Assembly: GCA_024734495.1 (NCBI GenBank)
Contig: JALMQS010000085.1
Location: 11,085,044 to 11,149,043 of the forward strand
Origin: Forficula auricularia
Taxonomy: Eukaryota > Arthropoda > Insecta > Dermaptera > Forficulidae
Direction of reading: 5' to 3'
DNA: 64,000 bases
Shown piece by piece: positions 21,001-28,795 of this stretch (position 1 is its first letter; every line of letters starts with the position of its first letter). The notes beneath the pieces are model-generated. The model did no database searches. It saw nothing but the letters and a program-made list of their open reading frames with translations, and was not told the DNA's origin. A program made the position numbers and the translations under genes.

Positions 21001-23761
21001 GTTCAGAAAGAACAGATCCACCACAGATGCCATATTCATCATTAGACAACTAGTTGAAAAGGCAATAGAGTTTAATAGGCCAGCATATCTTTGCTTTGTC
21101 GATCTCTCCAAAGCCTTTGATCGTGTAAGGTTACAGGATGTTACGGAGTGCCTTCTCAAGCGAGGCGTTCCTCCAAGAATTTTAAAAATTATCCAAGATC
21201 TAAACACAGGTAACACGACTTACATCAAATCCAATAGCGAGAGAACAAAACCTATTAGCATCTTCAGTGGAGTAAGACAGGGAGATTCATTGAGTCCTAT
21301 GCTCTTCAACGTGATAATGGACGATATTATCGAAAATCTACCCGAACACCTTGGCTACAAATTGGGGGAAATCACTTTGCCAGTGGTGTGCTATGCTGAT
21401 GACGCGGTCCTGATGGCGGAGTGCGAAGAGGACCTTCAAATTCTCCTGGACAAATTCTCTGAAAATTCCGATCGGCTTAACATGCAAGTCTCTACCACCA
21501 AGACAAAATGCATGACGATTGCAAAAGCTTCCCTTAGGTGTAACTTAGTCATCAACAACAGTCCAATAGAACAAGTCCCAAGCTTTAACTATCTGGGAGT
21601 TCAGATTTCTAGCAGACGAAACCTTAAGGAAGAAGTAACTTCGCAAGTCATCAAAGGAGCAAAAATTTCGGGCTGCCTATCCAATCTAGTCTGGAAAAAT
21701 AAGTTTATGTCTTCCGAAAGTAAAATTAGGATATATAAGACCTGTGTTCGCCCGATAATAACATATGGGGCTGAGTCCAGGGCAGACACAACCGTTACAA
21801 AGCAGCTTCTCCGGACAACTGAGATGAGAGTTGTAAGAGCCATCCATTCGAAGACCCTACATGACAAAATCCGGAGCGAACACCTTAGGAAAATAAGCGG
21901 TCTTCAGGACATAGTCGATTGGGTTCATGTAAGAAGAAGATGCTGGGCTGCCCATGTAGACAGAATGCAAGACGACCGTCTCCCGAAAATATTGGCAAAA
22001 AACCGTCCCGAGGGGGTCAGAAGCCGTGGAAGACCAAAAAAACGATGGAAAGAGAGTTATGACCCTGATGACTGATTATAATATGTTGGAGAACAGGTGT
22101 TCACACCTATATAGAAGAATAAGAAGAAGAAGAAGAAGATTTGAAGAGAATCATAATTTTGATTTCGATGGAGTGACAATACTCGATTATGAGCAAAACC
22201 TGTTTAAGAGAGAGCTAAGTGAAATGATATATATATATTTAAATGACTCTGTGAATTTCAGGACAGACACGAATAATTTAAGTTGTATATATAATAATTT
22301 ATTGAACAATTATAGGATTCTTAATAATAAAAAATGATGAATAAAGAAATGATTAATTACTTAAATTTTGGTGTTGAACTTGTGAAAAAATGTAAATAGT
22401 AATATATTAATTTTAAAAGAGCCTAATGACATAATGATTGAGATTTAATGTATTGATTCTTTGGAAACTACTATAAGGAATTATTATTATTTTTATATAG
22501 TAGTATGTTGAACCTTGTGAGATCATTTGAATTTGACCAACGTAGAGTAACAAAGATAAATTAATTTATAAAGGAAAAAATTCCCGTCGCTTGTATATAT
22601 ATTTTTTAAGATATTTTGACTGATTTTTGTATATAGTTGTGCATTGTAAATAGTTTTATAATATTTTGACTAATTTTGAAATATTTTTAATTTTACCAGT
22701 GAAATTGTAAGGGTTATGATTGTATATTTTTTGATATTGGTGTTTTTGAGTTGTTGATGGTAAAATAGTGATGTATTCCAGCGTCTTCGTGTATATTAAT
22801 GGCAGAACTTAAAAAAAAATGACAAAGTGTTTGGAGATTTATTTATCAAGGTATATCTGAAATTGATTTTGAGTTGAGTGAATTTTTGTTTTTGAATGTG
22901 TTTTTTGGTGTATGTATTTGCTCCTTTGTAGAGCCTGAAGAAGCTGCAATAAAAGTGGCGAAACGTTGCAATTGATAAGTCATAAACAAACACTTATTTT
23001 GTTCCTCATCCTCTGAAAAACAAAAATTACATTATTTTAATTGATAAGATTCACCATTAATTATGGTAAAGTCATCTTGCCATTCTTAAATCCTTAAAAT
23101 AATTTCTATAAAACAATGTAAATTGAAATATTTAGAATAAATGTAATCTTAATTGTGAAGTGATGGAAGGAGGCCCAAGGATAGTGAAAAATTCTCTCGA
23201 ATAAAATAGATTTATCGGCCAATAATTTTTCTCACTCAAAAACCAACGTTTCGGAAGATTTTCACTCCTTCAATTAAAATTTCTACCAGTCCGTCTCTCT
23301 CCGAAGAGAAAATTTCCTTCCTTCAGTCAATTAATTTTTCTGAATGTTTTTGGATTCCTTTGAATTTTTAATAGGTACTTACTTTTGGCTTAATATACTT
23401 AAATTTAAGATAAATATTTTCAGTTTATTTTGTTTTATTTGGTGGAGAGAGTGGTTGGAGATGGGGGAGGAGAGAGTGTTCAGAGGGCAGGGAGGAGTCC
23501 CGAGGTTGGGGAGAGGCTCGGTGGGATGGAGAGTGTTTGTAGATGGAGTAGGAGAGAGGGTTCAGGGGGCGGAGGAGGGGTTCCAGGGACGAAGTCCCTT
23601 GACTAGAAAAAGGGCAGCTGAAGGCCGGCCTCGCAGCTAGTTTATTTATAAAGCACAATTGATGAAATATCGTTTTGAAAAAGCAGTGACTCACATAATA
23701 ATATGTAGAAGTAAATTCGTCTCGGAATACATTTCTCGCAACATTTCTTCAACCAGTACAT
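14543..23761 (-). CDS. MFS sugar-transporter-like gene, copy 2 (complete, five exons, 452 aa)
   Basis: Predicted 12-helix membrane transporter of the sugar-porter (MFS) family, related to insect facilitated trehalose/glucose transporters. Coding exons on the minus strand: 23695-23761, 17593-17822, 17070-17506, 16346-16455 and 14543-15057. They sum to 1359 nt with consistent phases and one stop, a normal length for the family. Features: helix 4 EFILGLCLFLFCLMPIYVAE, EEKDRG after it, LPDSPVWLL after helix 6 (family PESP), helix 7 exon with an 'LLGG' end, VECVRRK where other members have DRxGRR, and C-terminal PETKGVAYE, a clear family signature. The cytoplasmic D/R/G-R-R charges are largely lost, so it is a divergent paralogue whose transport ability is open. 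Intron 1 is about 5.9 kb because a 4.7-kb Penelope/LINE compound sits in it. Confidence 0.8.
15140..15560 (+). pseudogene. Decayed Jockey/CR1-like LINE fragment
   Basis: At about 15150-15240 one frame reads FLWKRNFDTLNVIQKRAIKL then SGD, matching the tail motif LDGIQKRAIKLIGD of the copy at 1110-2101. At 15500-15530 the sequence TTTCTTCTTTTCACGGTT resembles that copy's 3' UTR. Everything between is decayed. It lies upstream of exon 5, inside intron 4 of copy 2. Confidence 0.45.
15597..15760 (-). pseudogene. Penelope-like element remnant (C-terminal end)
   Basis: Minus-strand reading SDFDIDHNFDFLWRMFLESE, then KYLKRNMSEMVFNKNT, then after a one-base slip HDTVEFIPDTQ and a stop. This matches the region after the GIY-YIG domain in the better copy at 22139-22337 (NHNFDFDGVTILDYEQNLFK, RELSEMIYI, FRTDT). 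A short dead fragment inside intron 4. Confidence 0.5.
15871..15895 (+). repeat. Terminal fragment of an ACTTTATCCAA element
   Basis: GCTTCGCATTGGATAAAGT is the right terminus of the element family seen at 11773-13205 and (reversed) 56532. The rest of the element is missing. Confidence 0.45.
16346..16455 (-). CDS. Transporter copy 2, exon 4
   Basis: 110 nt, acceptor TTTTTGCAG, donor GTAAGTATTG. It encodes HLLKNIGIMMVLFFLREPIK then NAFFGPLFVIINILLGG. It ends in phase 1 and joins exon 5 to give GGDTTYLLGQFL. Confidence 0.76.
16456..17069 (-). other. Intron 3 of transporter copy 2
   Basis: About 0.6 kb of AT-rich sequence without a reading frame or repeat I recognise. It aligns at both ends with the copy 1 intron, which is larger because of the LINE remnant at 1110-2101. 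Confidence 0.6.
17070..17506 (-). CDS. Transporter copy 2, exon 3
   Basis: 437 nt, acceptor TTTTTGTAG, donor GTAAGAATG. It starts FTGTIITEFILGL and ends LITLLRSK with two bases of the next codon. It contains the helix 4-6 region and the charged central loop (EEAKARQSLEKLRGKGVDIE). Confidence 0.82.
17593..17822 (-). CDS. Transporter copy 2, exon 2
   Basis: 230 nt, acceptor TTTTTTCAG, donor GTAAGAG. The peptide is identical to exon 2 of copy 1, and I count only two nucleotide differences across the exon, far fewer than in exons 1, 3 and 4. Confidence 0.8.
18362..18823 (-). repeat. Left LTR-like inverted arm of the Penelope element
   Basis: Begins GTAATTTTTGTTTTTCAGAG and ends at GCGACGGGAATTTT. 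It is the reverse complement of 22577-23030, with minor differences. It includes the hammerhead-like motif at 18423-18460. Confidence 0.8.
18423..18460 (-). ncRNA. Hammerhead-ribozyme-like motif (Penelope left arm)
   Basis: Minus strand: GAGC, CUGAAGA, A, stem II (GCUG...GUGGC with wobble), GAA, palindrome ACGU, U, GCAA. It is the mirror copy of 22931-22970. Hammerhead motifs are known in the LTR-like parts of Penelope-like elements. Activity here is inferred from the core only. Confidence 0.5.
18830..19321 (+). pseudogene. Penelope reading frame, 5' of the LINE (RT end and GIY-YIG half)
   Basis: 18832-18980 reads LLHRAIGLSHEEFHRENLIK then KINNYPSSFTRISRS, the end of the Penelope reverse-transcriptase region. 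A one-base slip in the A-run near 18975 shifts the frame. From 18960 it continues with FKFPYIKGLSEAISRCFTRT and the GIY-YIG endonuclease core LVYQIECDNCEKVYIAQTKQ, with the CxxC and YIxxT of the Penelope type (canonical YIGET reads YIAQT). It is interrupted at HRFEE by the LINE. Confidence 0.75.
19340..20620 (+). pseudogene. LINE endonuclease domain (frameshifted)
   Basis: Starts KFAAWNVTSWAGREQDILTE (family 'AxWNVRT'), then CAMSETKKKGSG with the catalytic E, SVYAPD, MGDLNARVGD (catalytic D/N), TIDYIITNRK and SDHKIIIG (catalytic SDH). A one-base slip in the A-run near 19666 separates the first part from MGDLNARV at 19745. The linker to RT runs to a premature TAA at 20618-20620. Active-site residues are intact, so the decay is recent. 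Confidence 0.8.
20621..22075 (+). CDS. LINE reverse transcriptase domain
   Basis: Open from about 20621 to a stop at 22075; the first methionine is at 20672 but the true protein is continuous with the endonuclease upstream. Motifs: GKLKNRKASGPDDISNEMLK, IPVFKKGIKTDPENYRGITL, QQGFRKNRSTTDAI, CFVDLSKAFDRV, GVRQGDSLSPMLFN, the catalytic CYADDAVLMAE, FNYLGVQIS, then the C-terminal RRRCWAAHVDRMQDDRLPK and SRGRPKKRW. All key RT residues are kept. It would be non-autonomous only because of the one stop and one frameshift upstream. Confidence 0.85.
   Translation, partial: NSNNNIEDIALSVDDTHMSTEDVKVEIGKLKNRKASGPDDISNEMLKYGGPELIKHLTNMFQKIYKECTIPVDWKSSITIPVFKKGIKTDPENYRGITLLNTTAKLFSKIILNILLGFISPREEQQGFRKNRSTTDAIFIIRQLVEKAIEFNRPAYLCFVDLSKAFDRVRLQDVTECLLKRGVPPRILKIIQDLNTGNTTYIKSNSERTKPISIFSGVRQGDSLSPMLFNVIMDDIIENLPEHLGYKLGEITLPVVCYADDAVLMAECEEDLQILLDKFSENSDRLNMQVSTTKTKCMTIAKASLRCNLVINNSPIEQVPSFNYLGVQISSRRNLKEEVTSQVIKGAKISGCLSNLVWKNKFMSSESKIRIYKTCVRPIITYGAESRADTTVTKQLLRTTEMRVVRAIHSKTLHDKIRSEHLRKISGLQDIVDWVHVRRRCWAAHVDRMQDDRLPKILAKNRPEGVRSRGRPKKRWKESYDPDD
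22137..22337 (+). pseudogene. Penelope reading frame, 3' of the LINE
   Basis: Resumes with RFEENHNFDFDGVTILDYEQ, then LFKRELSEMIY, FRTDTNN, and stops at 22337. Removing the LINE and one target duplication restores the usual order (HRFEE followed by HNFDFD), so the break is purely insertional. Confidence 0.75.
22577..23030 (+). repeat. Right LTR-like arm of the Penelope element
   Basis: Starts TTCCCGTCGCTTGTATATA and ends CAAAAATTAC, the inverted copy of 18362-18823. It carries the hammerhead-like motif at 22931-22970 in the same sense as the reading frame. Confidence 0.8.
22931..22970 (+). ncRNA. Hammerhead-ribozyme-like motif (Penelope right arm)
   Basis: GAGC, CUGAAGA, A, stem II about GCUG/GUGGC, GAA, palindrome ACGU, U, GCAA. 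Stem I is only two strong pairs (GC/GC). It sits downstream of, and in the same sense as, the Penelope frame, as expected for the family. Confidence 0.5.
23150..23330 (-). repeat. Fragment of the 'CCAGTCCGTCTCTCTCC' family with decayed hammerhead-like end
   Basis: Contains GTGATGGAAGGAGGCCCA, then on the minus strand AAUCUUCC, GAA, ACGU, U, GG (23243-23275), and ends TACCAGTCCGTCTCTCTCC. The CUGANGA box is lost. The same words occur in the foldbacks at 32769-33110 and 47913-48115. Confidence 0.5.
23388..23643 (-). repeat. 'TAGCTGC' repeat with pyrimidine-rich block, copy 2
   Basis: Paralogous to 5868-6085. On the minus strand it starts TAAACTAGCTGCGAGGCCGG and continues C/T-rich. It contains a frame of about 90 codons that I regard as chance. 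Confidence 0.5.
23695..23761 (-). CDS. Transporter copy 2, exon 1
   Basis: ATG at 23761-23759 reads MYWLKKCCEKCIPRR then IYFYILL and ends in phase 1 at a GTGAGT donor. It has the same length as exon 1 of copy 1, with about five residue changes in 22. It joins in frame to exon 2 across the Penelope-containing intron. Confidence 0.72.
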
Positions 23762-25120
23762 TTCCACCGGCCAACTAACAAAATCCAATGTTTCGAATAC
23801 TCTTAAGCCAACATGAAGTCAATTTAGCCATCAAGTGAAGATAGATGTATCTTATATAGTCTAGTTTCATTAAGTTTTATTTTCTTGGTATTTTTTAAGT
23901 TTATCTATAATGAATCATTATTCATTATCGTGATCAAAACATTCATATATATATATGCCTAGGCGATGTGCATACATTGCAATTTGTTTTTGTTTTTCTA
24001 TTTTTTCTTTCTTTGTCTCAACTTTTGTAGTTAGTAAGCCCGAGAGAGAAAGAGTGAGAGATCTGCATCCCACTACCCCTCAATTTCTCATAAAGTAAGC
24101 AAAAGGATGCGCAGTGACACAGTTTAATTTAGATTTGACCTCGTGTCGTGACTAATCCAATGCTTTTTATTTTGAATAAGCTAATTAAATGTTTTCTACT
24201 AATTTTATAATAGCGATAAAAAGTAATCAAATAACTTGTTTTTTTCCAATTATTTTTTCTAAAATTAAAATATTTAATCTTTTATTTCAAAAATTATGAT
24301 TCATGTATAGCGATTTAGCGCTTTTAATTTGATTTTCCTATTTCTAGTCCCTGGCCTTTTTTAAAATTAAACTTATTTCTTGTGTGTAACGGTTAGCACT
24401 CTGGTAAGGAATAAAATAAATTATTTATTTTAGAATGAAATTAAATTTTTTTATTTAATTTTGCGAAGAATAAATGAAAGAAAAAATTCTGATATTTAAC
24501 AATTTATTGGCATTGGTTTTGGGGAAATATCGATACAAAACAAATATTAATCGAAATAAAAATGACTAAGAATTCAGCGCATTGGCTCTGGCAGTCTGAA
24601 TCGCAGCGGATTAAACAAAAAATGAGAGAAGTTACTTTTAAAATTGGCTGAATCTATACATTAATACATAGAAAAAAAGAATAAAAAATATTGCCAAATT
24701 TGAAAGGAGTGAATGGGAAATGATTCGTATCTTTTAAGAAAAAAGAGACGATTCAGAGGCGATGGAACCCAATCAGAAACAATAATCCACACAATCTGGA
24801 GTCCAGATAAACCAAAAAAGAACCAAATGGCTGGGATGCTTAGAATCGACCCTACGTTGTATTTGACGACAAGATGTCTGTCTGAACCCACTTTACGTAT
24901 ATTGCAAGTCTGACCTGCTTGCTGACCGTCCGACCTCTCATTCTCGACTCACAAGAAAGCTGCGCTTGCAGGGAGTGGCCGGAGAAACACCAACATAAAA
25001 AGAGGAAATCGCCTCCATGGACCAGGGACTTCCCTGAATTTACAAAGAATGTCTGAAAAAGGGTAAAAAGGCGAGAAGCAGAAAGAGAGAACAGGAAAAT
25101 AGGGATTGAATTTTTACATT
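23762..25120 (-). promoter_or_regulatory. Conserved 5' flank of transporter copy 2 (UTR/promoter candidate)
   Basis: Matches 6203-7600 upstream of copy 1 with indels. Best-kept parts: 24100-24160 (AAAAGGATGCGCAGTGACAC) and 24860-24910 (GACGACAAGATGTCTGTCTG). No conserved frame. Likely 5' UTR and promoter, but start sites are not visible. Confidence 0.45.
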
Positions 25121-25165
25121 ATTACTAATACATTAATATAATATATTAATACATAATATGATAAT

Positions 25166-25420
25166 CATTGGTGTAGTTAGGGAGTTTTCTTAAGAGAGGG
25201 CAGCCGCTCAGCTGATTAGTCATCATAAGGTTTCATTTTCGGTAATACGATTAGAGATTAACTAGCTTTTTATTAGAATTGGCAAATTTTGGAAGTAACG
25301 AAATAATTTAATGGAAAATACATAAATGATGCATTATAATAATAGAGTTTCGATTTTTAAAGGGGGGCAATGAGTTTTTAAGTGGGGAACTGCCCCCTTG
25401 CCCATCCTAACTACGCCCAT
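25166..25420. repeat. 'TTGGCGTAGTTAGG' repeat, copy 2 (both ends kept)
   Basis: Starts ATTGGTGTAGTTAGGG and ends CCTAACTACGCCCAT, short inverted termini. The internal blocks are the same as at 7614-7806. Non-coding. Confidence 0.55.
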
Positions 25421-26653
25421 GATGATAATATATAATTGTTTTTTTTCTCATATTTTTTTCATTCATCAGATTAATTCTATTCTGTAGTATTATTAAAAAA
25501 ATATTCCTAAAAAAAAACATTATGCTCAATTTTTAGGGTTCCTTACAAACGTAAAACGGAATCCTATGAGTATTTATTCATTGTTTGTTTGTTCATTTCT
25601 CATCATTATAGCTCAAAATAACTAGTAGACACCAAACCAGAAAATTACTTTAATTAATAATTTTTACTATAAGTTGACTAACGTCTGCTAAAATTTATCA
25701 CTGCTTGTCATGCTAGCAATAAATAGTATCACCGATTTCTTTGGTTTCAAAGACATTTCTAAGACAAAGATCTCTTCTTTGTGGATAAATAAAATTTGAG
25801 GTCTCATATTGGACAGCGAGTGACAAATAAATAAAAAGGTGGCTTTCGTTTGAGAAATCAATCTGTGACTGGGCAGAGAAGAGATCTGCACTCTCACTCC
25901 CCTCTTTGGCAAGCCTAGTTTTCATAGAGTCTAACGTCCCCCGGGGAAATACAAAAGAAGAATGAATTCTTTGTTTCTTTTCTAAAACTTTAAAGGTTAA
26001 CCCCCTCTCCATGCCCTGCCAATTCTTTTCTACCTCTCTCATTTCACAAACTGTGTTTTTTCCCCTTAAAAAAGGCAATTGAAATTCATGTTCTTATTTT
26101 AACAACTCTCGATAGAGAAATTTAGCAGCACAAATGAATTTAAACGAGAGAATTTTTTTATTTGTTCATACTTTCACTTTCCTTAAAACAAATAACAAAG
26201 AAATAAAAACAATTACACTTTTTAATATTTAATCTATCCATTTTTTAAATTGAATTCAAAGTGAATAATGTTAAATAATTAGGCTGAATTAGAAGACCAA
26301 TTGTATACTCTAAAATCTTGATTCATTATCAATGATAATCCCCCCTATGGACTGGGGGTAGAATAAGTTCACAATATCCCCTGGTTGACGACTAAAAGGG
26401 CGCTCCATAAAAGTTACCAGCTACAGAGGCAGGCCAAGGACCTCTGGAGTTTTTAGTGCCTTCTAGAGACTGAAATCTACTTTTCTGCTTTCATTTTTAA
26501 AAATTCTTCAAACCTTGTCTTTTCATGTTCAGATTACTTAGAAATTTCTCACTTCAAATTTCATATAAATATATATTTGTAGTTTAGTCAATATATCTCT
26601 GCCCAAATTATTGGTCACCATGAAGTTTCGTGATAAGAAAATGGTCAATTTTT
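25421..26653. other. No supported gene; short GGTTCC...GGAATCC repeat fragment
   Basis: At 25536-25590 lies TAGGGTTCCTTACAAACG followed by AAACGGAATCC, an inverted-repeat fragment also seen near 59628 and 63615. A minus-strand frame of 121 codons (25713-26078) has no recognisable domain. A GC-richer stretch at 26340-26470 was not identified. Confidence 0.4.
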
Positions 26654-27388
26654 AACCGACTTCAAAAAAGGAGGAGGTTCTCTATTCGATTGAATTTTTT
26701 TTTTTTTTTTTTGTGCCTATGTTACCTCATATCTCCGCCAATTCTCAACCGATTTTGAAAAATTTTTTTGCATTGGGTCCAGTCTAGCTTCCGATTGGTC
26801 CCATTTTTTTCGTATTTTTTTCATAGGTATTAGACCTTTTTTATTAGGTTTGTTTAGACCTAACTTCTTTGTTTATGAACCGATTTCGATGGTTCTTTTT
26901 TTATCGAAAGGGGGTGTCTTAGGGATGGTGTCATATTAATTTGGTCAAGTTCTGATGATATGATCACTATTAATAACATCACTAAAAGAGAAAAATAAAA
27001 ATAATTTTTAAGAAAAAAATAAAAACCGACTTCAAAAAATTAAATGCAACAAATAAAAATACACTAAAAGGTATAAAATAATTATTATCTTATTTAGTTA
27101 CAACTAAACGACGAAATATTAACATGAAATTACTTTTTGAAGTTGGTGCCAAACATATACCTTTTATGAATCGCACTCGACGGATCTTACTTAGTACGTT
27201 TGGAGGGTATGCTCGCTTATAGGTATAGTTAGTTTGGCACCGACTTCAAAAAGTAATTTCATGTTAATATTTCGTCGTTTAGTTGTAACTAAATAAGATA
27301 ATAATTATTTTATACCTTTTAGTGTATTTTATTTATTTGTTGCATTTAATTTTTTGAAGTCGGTTTTTATTTTTTTCTTAAAAATTAT
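26654..27388. mobile_element. 'CCGACTTC' foldback element, locus 2
   Basis: Starts AACCGACTTCAAAAAAGGAG and a T-run. From 27020 it is a palindrome centred near 27185, with AAAAACCGACTTCAAAAAAT, AAAAGGTATAAAATAATTAT and TTACTTTTTGAAG mirrored in reverse to 27388. Internal loop words (GGATCTTACTTAGTACG) match the loop at locus 3. No coding capacity. Confidence 0.65.
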
Positions 27389-28125
27389 TTTGAGTCTTGG
27401 AGTCTCTCTCTAAGTTTGACATCTAACTAAAGGCAATATGAAGAAAACATCAAAATTAATGAAGAGTCTAATAATTTGGATTGAGAGTTTTCATTCATAA
27501 ATAGATTTTCAGTTGAAAGAACGAATAAATATAAACTTCAAAAAGCATTCATTATTAGGAAAGAAAATAACATTTTTGTCTTCATTATTCAATACACAGA
27601 ATGTCTTCCTTTCCGAAACAATAATAATTCTGTTGAATAATTCTTTTTAGTTTTGTTTAAATAAAGACATAGCAATGTCGCCAATATCATAATATATGTG
27701 AACTAAGTAATAACAAAAACAATAAGAGAAACAAAAATGAAAAATAAAAATAGAAAATTTATCTTTCATATTTGTGTTTGTTATAAATAAAGACGGAATT
27801 GTATTTTATTTTTACTAAAAAGAAAACTTTGAGTGAATCTCTCCCCAGTCGCATGGAAAAATAATCTTATTGGTTCCACTTTATGAATTGCATTCTATTT
27901 TAAATATCAAAAGAATAGAAAATGATAGAGCCAATTCAAATAATAAATACATACATAAAATAAAATAAATAACGAGATATAAATATTAGAAAAATAAATA
28001 AAAATATTTTTGCAAGCAAAAAATTTTCTTTTGATCTAAAAAAGACAAACCAATCAAAAGAGCGCACATCTCGATTTTCTCCTCTAAAAACAAATAATAT
28101 ATTATTTTATAATATATATAATAGC
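27389..28125. other. AT-rich stretch, nothing recognised
   Basis: No reading frame, splice-site pair or repeat family that I can support. Confidence 0.5.
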
Positions 28126-28232
28126 CTAGACATGTTTGTAACAACAATAGCTAAATTTTTTTGAAAAAAATCATGATACATGACTCAGAATCGAACTGAA
28201 GTCTCAAAAGACAAGAGATTTCACCGCTTAAT
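28126..28232 (-). mobile_element. tRNA-like SINE copy
   Basis: On the minus strand AAGCGGTGAAATCTCTTG and CAGTTCGATTCTGAG form a tRNA-like head with a B-box (GTTCGATTC). The body ends in TTGTTACAAAC...CTAGGCT. A second copy (30112-30240) shares the AGCCTAGA...TTTGTAACAAC end. Confidence 0.5.
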
Positions 28233-28541
28233 AATATAATTTGTTAATTTGTTCTGTGTGTCCGGATTCTGATACACACGATAACTCAAAAGCTTTACAA
28301 AGTTCGTCCTTATAGCAAAATGTTTGTATTTTTAATGCCAACAACTTATTACATTTTGGGCTTTCTATAAGTAATAGCTTGAGATCTTCTGGTTCAAAAA
28401 TGCAGAAAACATCATTTTTTGTTTTGTTTTTTTACTTAGGGAAAGTGGTGTAGGTTTTAGGTGAAACATGATATTAATTAATAAAGTAAAGGGAGTGTAC
28501 TTCACAATGAATGAAATAAAACTCAAAGAGGTTTATACAAA

Positions 28542-28578
28542 CTCAATATATTTCGGATTATTAGTCCATCATCAGGAG
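28542..28578 (-). ncRNA. Hammerhead-ribozyme-like motif (left arm)
   Basis: Minus strand: ACUC, CUGAUGA, U, stem II (GGA...UCC), GAA, palindrome AUAU, A, UUGAGU. Stem I can pair ACUC with GAGU after two unpaired bases. AUAU replaces ACGU while remaining self-complementary. Confidence 0.5.
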
Positions 28579-28610
28579 TTAAAAGATTAAAAACATTTTT
28601 AATCTGTAAA

Positions 28611-28647
28611 CTCCTGATGATGGACTAATAATCCGAAATATATTGAG
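28611..28647 (+). ncRNA. Hammerhead-ribozyme-like motif (right arm)
   Basis: Mirror copy of 28542-28578 with the same core (CUGAUGA, U, GGA/UCC, GAA, AUAU, A). In one transcript the two motifs lie in opposite senses, so either strand would carry one. Confidence 0.5.
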
Positions 28648-28795
28648 TGTGTATAAACCTCTTTGAGTTTTATTTCATTCATTGTGAAACTACACTCCCT
28701 TACTTTATTAATTAATTCATCATTTTTCGAATGATTTTATTGAGACAAAATATAGGCATGGCTGTATTTATTATAACTACATACCTAGTTATGAG

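Larger units (their letters stand above)
19322..22136 (+). mobile_element. RTE-like non-LTR retrotransposon inserted in the Penelope element
   Basis: Flanked by the 14-bp duplication AGATTTGAAGAGAA (19308-19321 and 22137-22150). It encodes an apurinic-type endonuclease followed by reverse transcriptase, without an ORF1, and ends in an (AAG)n run (about 22112-22136) instead of poly(A). Short microsatellite-like tails and a single EN-RT frame fit the RTE group, as do the sequence motifs. The 5' end falls only a few codons before the endonuclease, so it is either nearly full length or slightly truncated. Confidence 0.8.
18327..23030 (+). mobile_element. Penelope-like retroelement, 5'-truncated, carrying a nested LINE
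   Basis: Flanked by the 12-bp duplication ATTATTTTAATT (18315-18326 and 23031-23042). Copy 1 of the transporter intron still shows a single ATTATTTTAATT near 4407-4418, the unoccupied target. The element has inverted LTR-like ends of about 460 bp (18362-18823 and 22577-23030), each with a hammerhead-like motif, plus a 35-bp extension at the left. Between them is the 3' part of the Penelope reading frame, split by the LINE at 19322-22136. The element has lost most of its reverse transcriptase and is dead. It lies in intron 1 of transporter copy 2, antisense to the gene. Confidence 0.8.
28474..28718. mobile_element. Hairpin element with two hammerhead-like motifs
   Basis: Arms of about 110 bp (28474-28584 and 28606-28718) are nearly perfect inverted copies around a loop of about 20 bp. 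Each arm contains, in order from the centre, CTCCTGATGATGGAC, ATAATCCGAAATATATTGAG, AAACCTCTTTGAGTTTTATT and AATTAATTAA-type ends. A single arm recurs at 45717-45830. It resembles paired inverted Penelope LTR-like arms with nothing between them. Confidence 0.65.

Noticed and set aside
23344..23640. Plus-strand frame of 98 codons rich in G and R (and its minus-strand mirror)
   Set aside because: Produced by the GC- and purine-rich repeat; the equivalent copy at 5868-6085 does not keep the frame.
25713..26078. Minus-strand open frame of 121 codons
   Set aside because: No recognisable domain, a second frame overlaps it on the same strand, and no splice or promoter context was seen.
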